Shown in pieces: positions 7,967 to 15,600 of a stretch of 15,857 nt of DNA. Source of the stretch: Parvibaculum sp. Lineage in GTDB: Bacteria; Pseudomonadota; Alphaproteobacteria; Parvibaculales; Parvibaculaceae. The translations under genes and the position numbers were made by a program. Positions within the stretch are counted from its first letter, which is position 1; every line of letters begins with the position of its first letter. The stretch lies in contig JACIYQ010000148.1 of NCBI GenBank assembly GCA_014359855.1, positions 1 to 15,857 on the forward strand, given 5' to 3'. Under the pieces are notes generated by a model that saw nothing but the letters and a program-made list of their open reading frames with translations, had not been told where the DNA came from and did not search any database.

Positions 7967-8527
7967 CTAGTGAAAAGCTGCAGGCGCTATGCCGGAAAAG
8001 AAGGGTACGCCGAGAAAGATGTCCGCCGAACGCTGGTAGAGCTGGCAGGAGAGCTTGCCGGCGGCCACGTAAAACTGGAACAAGCAGTGGCAGGGCGGCA
8101 GCGCCATCTTGTCGACATCCGCGACATTCCAGGCGGAGACGATGAGGCGGCGCGAATCCGGGTTGGACTTGATCTGATCGAGCAGATTCCTGATCTGGTC
8201 GATCTTGCCACCGTCGGGCGTCGGCCAGGAACGCCATTGATGTCCATAAACCGGCCCGAGCTCGCCGTTCCCGTCCGCCCAGTCGTCCCAGATGCTGACA
8301 CCGTTCGCCTTCAGGTAGCGGGTATTGGTGTCGCCCGAGAGGAACCAGAGCAGCTCGTGAACGATGGACTTCAGGTGCAGCTTCTTCGTCGTGACGAGCG
8401 GAAAGCCCTTCGCGAGATCGAAGCGCATCTGGTGACCGAATATGCTGCGCGTGCCCGTACCCGTGCGGTCGGTCTTGGTCACACCCGTGTCGCGCGCAAG
8501 GCGCATGAGGTCGAGATATTGCTGCAT
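7967..8527 (-). pseudogene. thyA: Host thymidylate synthase gene, 3' part separated by the element
   Basis: The ATG at 8527 follows AAGGACC on the minus strand and starts MQQYLDLMRL, the normal ThyA N-terminus. The frame keeps DRTGTGT, ELLWFLSGDTN, LGPVYGHQWR, the nucleophile cysteine in ALPPCHC, and LYQRSADIFLGVPF. After codon 176 it leaves the family, gains ten foreign residues (FSGIAPAAFH) and stops at 7967. The product would be 186 aa, not about 264, and lacks Asn177, the His/Tyr dUMP-binding pair and the C-terminus. It cannot be active alone. The missing part should lie at the far end of the element, off the left edge. Its promoter and ribosome site appear intact, so transcription probably runs into the element thyA 167 bases downstream. 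Confidence 0.93.
7990..8011. other. Right integration junction inside host thyA
   Basis: On the minus strand the host gene reads GGC GTA CCC TTC (Gly-Val-Pro-Phe, 8011 to 8000). The family then always continues with Asn-Ile, but here the next codons are TTT TCC GGC ATA. The break therefore lies directly after Phe176, before the uracil-binding Asn177 codon (E. coli numbering, which matches because the host gene aligns without gaps). Any short crossover core duplicated at both ends cannot be defined without the left junction. Confidence 0.85.
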
Positions 8528-8707
8528 CGGTGGTCCTTGAGATTCGGCCACCCAGTCTAGCCCGAAGGACCTCCGCCCTGCCACCTCGGCCCGGCTAAAC
8601 CGCTGGTTTGTCCACAATATATGTAAGGCAAATCGCGTTCGTTTCCGCCGGGCTGGTCAAGGGAACCCTGCTTGGCCAGAATGCGCCCCAAAATGGAAGG
8701 GAGAACC

Positions 8708-9874
8708 ATGAAGCGCATTCTCACCGGTGGCGCCATTGCCATTCTGCTGATCCTCGCAGCCGGCCTTGCCTTCCTGCCCGGCATTCTGGAAAGCCGGATC
8801 AACCGGGTGGCAGATCACCTGCCCTACCCGGTCCCCGAGGACGCGCAGACGCTTCACGATAGCCTGGCCGTCGTGGACCTCCATGCCGACACCCTGCTCT
8901 GGGCGCGCGATCCGCTGGAGCGCGGCAATCGCGGTCATGTAGACGTGCCCCGCCTCGCGGAAGGCAATGTGACGCTGCAGGTCTTCTCCGCCGTGACGAA
9001 GGTGCCCCGCGATCAGGGCTATGCCGGCACCAGCGGCGACAGCGACATCATCACACTGCTTGCCATGGTGCAGCGCTGGCCCGCGCGCACCTGGGACAGC
9101 CTTCTCGAACGGGCGCTCTACCAGTCCGAAAAGCTGCACGATGCCGAAAGGCGCGCGCCGGACGATCTGACGATTGTTCGCAGCGCCGCCGACATCGACC
9201 GGCTGATCGGCCGCCGCAATGGCGGTTCGCGGCCCGTCGGCGGCCTTCTCGCCATTGAAGGCGCCCACCCGCTTGAAGGCAGGCTCGAGAATATCGAGCG
9301 CCTTTACGAGGCCGGATACCGCATGATGGGCATCACCCATTTCTTCGACAACGAGCTTGGCGGCTCGCTGCACGGGCTCTCGGGCGGCGGGCTGACGGAT
9401 TTCGGCCGCGAGGCCGTTCGCGAGATGGAGCGCCTCGGCATTGTCATCGACCTTGCCCATGCCTCGCCCGCCGTGGTGCGCGACACGCTCGACATGGCGA
9501 CGCGGCCCGTCGTCGTCTCGCATACCGGCATCCATGGCGCCTGCGACAGTCCCCGCAACCTCGAAGACCCGTTGATGAAGCGGATCGCGCTGGCAGGCGG
9601 CCTTGTCGGTATCGGCTATTGGGAGGGCGCGGCCTGCGGCACCTCCCCCGCCGCGGTGGTGAAGTCGATCCGCTACGCGGTGGGCTTTCTGGGCGTCGAT
9701 CACGTGGCGCTCGGCTCGGATTACGACGGCGCCGTGCACGTGGCCTTCGACACCTCCGAACTTGCCGCACTGACGGCCGGCATGAGAGATGCTGGCTTCA
9801 CGGACGAGGAAATCGGGAAGGTCATGGGCGGAAATGCGATCCGGTTCTTCCGCGAAAACCTGCCGCAGGGCTGA
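8708..9874 (+). CDS. Membrane-anchored dipeptidase, peptidase family M19
   Basis: This is a zinc-dependent membrane dipeptidase of the renal dipeptidase family (388 aa), which hydrolyses dipeptides. Visible metal ligands are H59 and D61 in DLHADT, E184 in AIEGAH, H251 in DLAHAS and H272 in VVSHTG. The later conserved aspartate is D338 in GSDYDG. Residues 5-24 form one hydrophobic segment, a signal anchor or uncleaved signal peptide, so the enzyme probably faces the periplasm. The ATG at 8708 is preferred over the in-frame start at 8672 because GGAAGGGAG lies just upstream and the anchor follows at once. It is divergent from the broken host thyA, with 180 bases between. Substrate preference cannot be read from the sequence, and the neighbours suggest no pathway link. 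Confidence 0.93.
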   Translation: MKRILTGGAIAILLILAAGLAFLPGILESRINRVADHLPYPVPEDAQTLHDSLAVVDLHADTLLWARDPLERGNRGHVDVPRLAEGNVTLQVFSAVTKVPRDQGYAGTSGDSDIITLLAMVQRWPARTWDSLLERALYQSEKLHDAERRAPDDLTIVRSAADIDRLIGRRNGGSRPVGGLLAIEGAHPLEGRLENIERLYEAGYRMMGITHFFDNELGGSLHGLSGGGLTDFGREAVREMERLGIVIDLAHASPAVVRDTLDMATRPVVVSHTGIHGACDSPRNLEDPLMKRIALAGGLVGIGYWEGAACGTSPAAVVKSIRYAVGFLGVDHVALGSDYDGAVHVAFDTSELAALTAGMRDAGFTDEEIGKVMGGNAIRFFRENLPQG

Positions 9875-9893
9875 AATAGGCTGCCGATTAGAC

Positions 9894-9921
9894 TTCAAAT
9901 AAGGATTTTCCGCCCTATATT
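9894..9921 (+). promoter_or_regulatory. Candidate promoter for ssrA
   Basis: TTCAAA (9894-9899) and TATATT (9916-9921), spaced 16 bases, resemble -35 and -10 boxes. They lie a few bases before the first stem-loop of the tmRNA acceptor piece and 20-47 bases after the dipeptidase stop. The -35 match is partial. Confidence 0.5.
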
Positions 9922-10142
9922 ACAACTGCCGGCGGGTTCTCCCGTTCGGCTATGGCGATAAACGGACTGTGAAATAAGCCATTCGGACCCGGGGGCGGTA
10001 CCCGGCGCCTCCACCATATTTCCCCTGTAAGCGTCAAAAACCGGCGCGGCAGGGTTCTTGGGGGCGAAACAGGATCGACGAGGGTGTAAAGACAGTTTTT
10101 TTGCCCGGCATGGTTCCGCCGTCATCGGGCCGTTTTATAGTT

Positions 10143-10181
10143 GCCAACGACAACTATGCTGAGGCACGTCTCGCTGCGTAA
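10143..10181 (+). other. ssrA: tmRNA tag reading frame (ANDNYAEARLAA, stop TAA)
   Basis: The resume codon is GCC (Ala), and the frame encodes ANDNYAEARLAA followed by TAA. The LAA end is the ClpX degradation signal, and this tag is typical of rhizobial-type alphaproteobacteria. The adaptor that recognises such tags, SspB, is encoded about 250 bases downstream. Confidence 0.93.
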
Positions 10182-10236
10182 GCGGTGCGACAACCTCGAT
10201 TGAAGCCCTTGCCCTTAGCCGGGTAAGGCGGGGTTC

Positions 10237-10275
10237 GGGGGCACCTGGCAACAGAAGCCCCCACTTTCCCTTTTC
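10237..10275 (+). terminator. Hairpin with pyrimidine-rich tail at the end of ssrA
   Basis: GGGGGC (10237-10242) pairs with GCCCCC (10257-10262) around 14 bases and is followed by a tract rich in T and C (ACTTTCCCTTTTCTTC). It may be both the closing stem of the coding RNA piece and the transcription terminator. Confidence 0.55.
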
Positions 10276-10385
10276 TTCTTCACATGCCGGTCCGGCTGCG
10301 TCGTCCGCGCCACAGAGGCAAGATTCCGGGGCGCAAGCGCCGTCAGGCGTCGCCTTCATCTGGATTTGGCGGCCAAACGCTGATT

Positions 10386-10409
10386 GAATCGTTTTGAATG
10401 AAACGACTC
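10386..10409. repeat. Inverted repeat just upstream of sspB
   Basis: TCGTTT (10389-10394) and AAACGA (10401-10406) are perfect arms around TGAATG. With outer GA/TC pairs the arms extend to nine bases with one mismatch. It ends only about ten bases before the sspB ribosome site, so it could be an operator or a messenger hairpin. No function is shown. Confidence 0.35.
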
Positions 10410-10428
10410 GGCTTCAACGGAGCATGAA

Positions 10429-10896
10429 TTGACCGAAGACCTGATGCGATACGACATGCTGGCGCAGGATGCGCTGCGAGGCGTCGTGCGCCGCGCGCTG
10501 AGGATCGCTCGCGACCAAGGCCTGCCCGGCGAGCATCACTTTTACATCTCGTTCCGTTCGAACGCGCCGGGCGTCGAAATTTCCGAAAAGCTGCGCAAGC
10601 AATATCCGGAGGAAATGACGATCGTCCTCCAGCACCAGTTCTGGAACCTCGAAGTGAATGAAGAGCGTTTTTCGGTCGAACTCACCTTCAACAAGGTCCC
10701 GGAGCACCTCGTCGTTCCCTTTTCCGCGGTGCAAGGCTTCTTCGATCCAAGCGTGCAGTTCGGCCTTCAGTTCCAGGTCGAAGGCGTCGGCGGCGCTGCC
10801 GCGGAAGAACCGGCGACCGATGCCTCGAAACCGGAAGAGCCGGCTACCGATGCTTCCGGCGAGGTCGTGAGCCTCGACGCCTTCCGCAAGAAGTAG
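10429..10896 (+). CDS. sspB: SspB-type adaptor for ClpXP degradation of ssrA-tagged proteins
   Basis: The 155-aa protein matches the alphaproteobacterial SspB family, which binds the tmRNA tag on substrates and delivers them to ClpXP. The family core is visible: RYDMLAQDALRGVVRRAL, GLPGEHHFYISF, the run EMTIVLQHQFWNLEV, and VPFSAVQGFFDPSVQF. A low-complexity linker rich in Ala, Glu, Pro and Thr (about 122-145) leads to a short conserved tail, VVSLDAFRKK, the likely ClpX-docking end. The start is a TTG at 10429, chosen because ACGGAG lies six bases upstream and the N-terminus then fits the family. The ATG at 10444 would lack a clear ribosome site. It follows ssrA directly, so the tag and its reader are encoded side by side. 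Confidence 0.93.
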   Translation: MTEDLMRYDMLAQDALRGVVRRALRIARDQGLPGEHHFYISFRSNAPGVEISEKLRKQYPEEMTIVLQHQFWNLEVNEERFSVELTFNKVPEHLVVPFSAVQGFFDPSVQFGLQFQVEGVGGAAAEEPATDASKPEEPATDASGEVVSLDAFRKK

Positions 10897-11000
10897 GCTC
10901 CCGCGGCGCCTTGGCGTCCGAGGGCCCCGCATGCTAAACCGGCGCCCATCGAATTTCCCCGCCGGACCCGCGGCGGCATGCCTTGCTGGAGCGCCTGACC

Positions 11001-12392
11001 ATGACCAAGACCCGCACCGAAACCGACACATTCGGCCCGATCGACGTACCCGCCGACAGATATTGGGGGGCGCAGGCCGAGCGTTCGCGCGGGAATTTCA
11101 GGATCGGGTGGGAGAGGCAGCCCCTCCCCGTCGTCCGCGCGCTCGGTATCGTCAAGCGTGCCGCGGCGGAAGCGAACATGGAACTTGGCCGCCTCGACCC
11201 GGCAATCGGCGAGGCGGTCGTGCAAGCCGCGCAGGAAGTGATCGAGGGCAAGCTCGACGAGCACTTCCCCCTCGTCGTCTGGCAGACGGGTTCGGGCACT
11301 CAGTCCAACATGAACGCGAACGAGGTGATCTCGAACCGCGCCATCGAAATTCTCGGTGGCGAAATGGGCTCCAAGAAGCCCGTTCACCCGAACGATCACG
11401 TCAACATGAGCCAGTCGTCGAACGACACCTACCCGACTGCCATGCATGTCGCCTGCGCGGAGGAAATCAATCACCGCCTCCTCCCGGCGCTGCAGAAGCT
11501 GCGCAACGCGCTGAACGACAAGGCACAGGCCTGGAACCACATCATCAAGATCGGCCGCACGCATACGCAGGACGCAACGCCGCTGACGCTTGGCCAGGAA
11601 TTCTCCGGCTACACGGCTCAGGTCGAGAACGGCATCGCCCGCATCGAGCAGACGCTGCCGAAGCTGATGGAACTGGCGCAGGGCGGCACCGCCGTGGGCA
11701 CAGGCCTCAACGCGCCGGTCGGCTTCGCCGAGAAGGTCGCGGAGAAGATCGCTTCCATCACCCAGCTTCCTTTCAAGACCGCGCCCAACAAGTTCGAAGC
11801 GCTCGCCGCCCATGACGCGATGGTCTTCAGCCATGGCGCGATCAACACGGTCGCCGCATCGCTCTTCAAGATCGCGAACGATATCCGCCTGCTCGGCTCG
11901 GGACCGCGCTCCGGCCTCGGCGAACTGGCGCTGCCGGAAAACGAGCCTGGCTCATCCATCATGCCGGGCAAGGTGAACCCCACCCAGTGCGAGGCGCTGA
12001 CGCAGGTCTGCGTACAGATTTTCGGCAATCACGCCGCGCTCACTTTCGCCGGTTCGCAAGGCCACTTCGAACTCAACGTCTACAACCCCGTCATGGCCTA
12101 CAACTTCCTGCAATCGGTCCGCCTCATATCCGATGCGGCGGTAAGCTTCACCGACAATTGCGTCGTGGGCATCGAACCGCGCGAAGACAACATCAAGGCG
12201 GCGCTCGAACGCTCGCTGATGCTCGTGACCGCGCTTGCACCGAAGATCGGCTACGACAATGCCGCGAAGATTGCCAAGACCGCACACAAGAACGGTACGA
12301 CGCTGCGCGAGGAAGCCGTCGGCGGCGGCTATGTGACGGATGAGGAATTCGATGCGGTCGTGCGGCCCGAGAAGATGATCGCGCCGGAGTAA
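11001..12392 (+). CDS. fumC: Fumarate hydratase, class II
   Basis: This 463-aa enzyme interconverts fumarate and malate in the citric acid cycle. It is the oxygen-stable, iron-free homotetramer type. The superfamily signature GSSIMPGKVNPTQ is at 317-329, with catalytic S318. H188 is in GRTHTQDATP, and SSNDTYPTAMH and the substrate motif TGSGTQSNMN are present. The numbering agrees with E. coli FumC. The ATG at 11001 gives the usual N-terminus MTKTRTETDTFGPI and has GGAG nine bases upstream. An in-frame TTG at 10983 is less likely. Its stop overlaps the next gene's ATG by one base (TAATG), so the two are co-transcribed. Confidence 0.97.
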   Translation: MTKTRTETDTFGPIDVPADRYWGAQAERSRGNFRIGWERQPLPVVRALGIVKRAAAEANMELGRLDPAIGEAVVQAAQEVIEGKLDEHFPLVVWQTGSGTQSNMNANEVISNRAIEILGGEMGSKKPVHPNDHVNMSQSSNDTYPTAMHVACAEEINHRLLPALQKLRNALNDKAQAWNHIIKIGRTHTQDATPLTLGQEFSGYTAQVENGIARIEQTLPKLMELAQGGTAVGTGLNAPVGFAEKVAEKIASITQLPFKTAPNKFEALAAHDAMVFSHGAINTVAASLFKIANDIRLLGSGPRSGLGELALPENEPGSSIMPGKVNPTQCEALTQVCVQIFGNHAALTFAGSQGHFELNVYNPVMAYNFLQSVRLISDAAVSFTDNCVVGIEPREDNIKAALERSLMLVTALAPKIGYDNAAKIAKTAHKNGTTLREEAVGGGYVTDEEFDAVVRPEKMIAPE

Positions 12393-12661
12393 TGCCGGAG
12401 ATCCAGATGGACGGCGACGGAGGAACAAACGAAGTCAAGCGCTCGGTGACCATCGCCGGTCACCGCACCAGCATTTCGCTCGAACCTCCCTTCTGGGACA
12501 CGCTGAAGGAACTCGCCTGCTCCGAAAAGACATCGGTGAACGAGCTTGTGCGCCGCATCGACACGGCGCGCGACGGCAGGGGCAGTCTCTCCTCCGCCAT
12601 TCGCGTCTATGTGCTGGAAGCCGTGAAGAAAAGGGGTGAAGCCTGCGACGCAGAGCGCTGA
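12392..12661 (+). CDS. Small ribbon-helix-helix domain protein, 89 aa
   Basis: The segment from about residue 15 to 80 has the RHH_4-type pattern. A beta strand KRSVTIAGHRTSISLEP is followed by helix FWDTLKELACSEKTSVNEL and a second helix SLSSAIRVYVLEAVKKRG. Such folds usually bind DNA as dimers, although members of this family next to metabolic genes have no established target. It starts within the fumC stop (TAATG), so it depends on fumC translation. It ends four bases before the stop of the convergent AsmA-like gene. A regulatory role toward fumC is possible but unproven. Confidence 0.82.
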   Translation: MPEIQMDGDGGTNEVKRSVTIAGHRTSISLEPPFWDTLKELACSEKTSVNELVRRIDTARDGRGSLSSAIRVYVLEAVKKRGEACDAER

Positions 12662-12665
12662 CGCG

Positions 12666-15600
12666 TCAGTTCGCAACCGAGGGGCGCGGCAGGGGCGTCG
12701 CGATCTTGCCGTCGCCGGATGGCGGCAGTTCCATCAGGTCACGCAGTTCCGCCGGCACCTCGGCACCTGTTTCCTTCAGGCTTTGCGTCAGAATGCGCTT
12801 CGCAACGAAGTCCTGAAGCGCATTCGTGTCAGCTTCGACCTCCATCGAACCTGCCTTGCCCCGCGCAACGATCCTGAATGAAGGTGCGCCTTCCGGCAAT
12901 GCGGGCACGACGGTCATATCCGCCTTGGAGGAGAGACGCGTGAGGTCGTAAGCCGCGCTGACCTTCGCCATTCCACCGTCAAGCTCGATCTCGTCGTCGG
13001 CGAAGCTTATTGCCCCTTCTTCCAGCACGAAATCGCCGCCAATGCCGCGAGCCGGCGTTTCCGCCTGCCAGAGCTTCTCCGACACAAGCGCCGGGAACGC
13101 CTCGATGGTCTGAATTTCGGCAAGCTCCTCGCTGAAGCTTTCGAGATCGAACGGACGGAATGCGGCATCCATAACATCGAATTTGCCGATGCCGTCCGCC
13201 GAGGACACCAGAGCCAGCCAGCTTCGCCCCTGTCCCTGCAGTTGCGCATTGAGAGAGAGCCGGCCGCTTCCCGGCGATGCGCCGAAAGCCTGGGAGAAAG
13301 CCTTGCCGAGACTCGCCTCCTCCACGAGGACGGTGATACCCACCCCCGGTTCGCCGGCGCCGCCTTCGATCCTCGCTCCTGCGGATATTCGCCCGTCGGC
13401 GAAATCGCCGGCCAAGGGAGAGGCGGTAAGCACACCATGCGACACGGCGATATGTGTCGTGACGTTCGAAACGGAGAGCGAACCGAGCGACAGGCGGCTG
13501 AGCTTCAGGTCCGCATCCGCGTCGAAAGTACCAAGGGACGACCAATCGAGCGCGCCGGCGGACCAGACGTCCTCCTCCGCCGTCGCGACGCCGACAAGCG
13601 GCGTGAGATCGACGGCGTTGCTCTCGAACGTGCCCGTGAGGACCGGCAGCTTGTCGCCTTTACCCGCGCGCCAGATTGCGTCGCCCGAAACACGGAAGCT
13701 TCCCGCCACACTCTCAAATCCGTCCAGTGTCAGGCTCGTCTTGTCCCAGACCACGTTGGAGGAAAAGACGAATCCCGGCCCCGCCGCCTGCGCGCCGGCC
13801 CAGTCGGCAAGCACCCCGGGTGCGCCGAAAGAACCAAGCACATGCATCACGCCAGACGCTGCTATCTCCGTCCTGCCTTCGAACTTCAGCGCCTTGAAAG
13901 GATCGCGAACCTTGCCCCGTGCGGTGAGCGTCGTGCCGTCGACATTCACCCGGAAATTCGTCTCGAATTCGTCCTGCGCGCCGCTAAGCTTCACCGAAAC
14001 AGCGCCCGAGCCCGCGAGCCCCTCTCGCGGCGAAAGACCAAGCTGCTCCAGCAAGATGCGGCCGTCCTCGTTCACGGCATTCCCGATCATCTCAACCTTG
14101 TCGATACCTTCATCGCCTTCGTGAAGACGCTTCAGCACGCCGTCGACGCGGCTTCCCCGGATGGCCCCCTTGAGGGTGAGCGTGTCGACGCGCGACATGC
14201 TGTCATCGGCTTCGCCGGAAGCGCCGGTTACCACGAGACTTACGGGGCCCTCCACGTCGGACACATCGATGCCGCCCGCTTCCAGCAGGCCGCCGAAACG
14301 TTCCGCCTCGATGGTGCTTGTGAAGGCACCTCTCACATCTTCCCGCTTGCCTGTCGTGACCCCCGTCAGTTCACCGCCGAACGTGAGGCGCGCGCCGGCC
14401 GCGTCGCCGATCTTCAGGTCCGCGACGGTGAGTTTGCCCGCATCGAGCGACATCTCCGTTTCGACCTGCCCGAAGCTTTGCCCAAAGATGTCGAGCTGCT
14501 CCGCTTTCAGGTTGAGCGCAACGTCATGCGCGTCGAGAAAGGCGAAGGGATCGCTGTCTTCAGGAGGAAGGTCAAGAAGCGGATCCACGTTGAAGCTGCC
14601 GGCTTCGAGTGTTGCTGCGATCGCCGGACGCGCCCCGCCGCTGCGATAGGAGACGTTGCCTCGAAGCTGCGGCGCAGACATATCTCTCGCATGAACCGCT
14701 TCTATCTCCGAGATTTCATATTCGCCTGGCGCCAGATGAAGCGCCGCGCGCGCGGCGAAGGGATATCCGCGTACAGCACCCGCTGTTTCGTCGTGCTCCT
14801 GCCCTCGGGACTCGGCAATCCATTGCCGCAGCCCGCGAAGATTGGCACTTGCAAGACTCGCCTCCCCTTCGAAGCGAAAGCTCTCGTCGTCCGGCCGAAG
14901 CGCGCCACGCACGGAAATACTCGTCGGTCCGCCAATCGTACCGCTCGCCTCTTCGACCGTGACAACGCCTCCGGCGAGCGAGAACGCGAGCTTCGCATCG
15001 CGAACGATCGACCCCCGCAGACGCAGTACACCCGTTTCGATGCTGACATCGCCTCCCGCGTTCGCGGGCAGGGAGACCGGCAGCAAGCGCTCGATGGCGG
15101 ATTTCTCCGTTTCGTCCCCGCCCTGCTCTATCCGGTCGAGCAACGGATCGAGCGTGAAGCTCTCGGAGGAAAACCGTGCCGAGAAAACAGGATCGCGCTC
15201 CCAACTGACTTCCGCCGATCCGCCAAGTGTCGTGCCGCCCATCGCGATCGCCACGTTTCGAAGCGTTGCCTGCCGCGCATCGATCACCATGCCCGCATCG
15301 GCGCGCATCGCGCCAGTCTTCTCCGAACCATCTGCGAAATCGAATCGTGCATTCCCGTCGAGCCGTGCGGCGAGCGAGAACTCCGTGGCAACGCCCGAGA
15401 AGAGAAAGGTCAGGGGCCGACCCTGAAAATCGACTTCCGTCGTGACGCGAAATGCCTTCTGGGCGGCAAAGCTTCCCAGCCCAATGCGGACCGCTACCGG
15501 AATTCCATCGACTGTCGCTGTTAACTCCGACCGGAGCGGGCCGAGCAGCGACGTCGCAACGACCTCTCCGCTCACATCCTTGGCCTTCCATCTCCGCCCG

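Larger units (their letters stand above)
1..7999. mobile_element. Integrated thyA-targeting element with several tyrosine recombinases (one end; left end outside window)
   Basis: The right boundary is the point, about 7999/8000, where the native thyA reading frame stops matching the thymidylate synthase family after Phe176. Everything to its left in the window is element DNA: a replacement thyA, three tyrosine-recombinase-type proteins and a coiled-coil protein, all on the minus strand, followed by a nested IS3-family sequence. No tRNA is involved, so the target is a protein-coding gene. The composition recalls Tn554-like elements, which encode two tyrosine recombinases and a small protein and insert in radC. 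This element has an extra 888-aa protein and carries a substitute for the gene it breaks. Size and cargo are unknown because the left end is not visible. Confidence 0.85.
9925..10275 (+). ncRNA. ssrA: Transfer-messenger RNA, two-piece circularly permuted form
   Basis: tmRNA frees stalled ribosomes and tags the unfinished protein for proteolysis. In alphaproteobacteria the gene is permuted, with the acceptor piece first. The acceptor piece starts near a stem-loop at 9928-9950 and ends in CCACCA at 10011-10016. It includes a T-arm hairpin CCGGG-7-CCCGG. The acceptor strand CGCCTCC pairs over seven bases (one G-T) with GGGGGCG at 10060-10066, the start of the coding piece, which continues with the conserved CGAAACAGGATCGACG. 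The 10017-10059 stretch between them is the spacer removed during processing. The tag frame is at 10143-10181. The outer limits are estimated from the promoter and the terminator-like hairpin. Confidence 0.93.

Noticed and set aside
6903..8527. Two thyA copies as a recent tandem duplication
   Set aside because: The two proteins differ strongly, including a 30-residue insertion and changed conserved motifs, and one copy is cut exactly at foreign DNA.
8608..8632. AT-rich stretch in the thyA-dipeptidase interval as a divergent promoter
   Set aside because: TATATT-like bases are present on both strands, but no -35 box at an acceptable spacing is convincing.
8657..9898. A 413-codon open frame on the minus strand
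   Set aside because: It is the antisense shadow of the M19 dipeptidase, whose zinc ligands and family motifs are unmistakable on the plus strand.
10897..11000. GC-rich inverted segments between sspB and fumC as a terminator
   Set aside because: There is no T run after any stem, and the stems are short.
10767..11834. A 355-codon minus-strand frame across sspB and fumC
   Set aside because: It is a shadow of two well-supported genes, with no protein family resemblance.
13242..15524. A 760-codon open frame on the plus strand
   Set aside because: It lies antisense to the AsmA-like gene, has the Arg/Pro/Ala-rich composition of a GC-rich shadow frame, and shows no recognisable domain or ribosome site.
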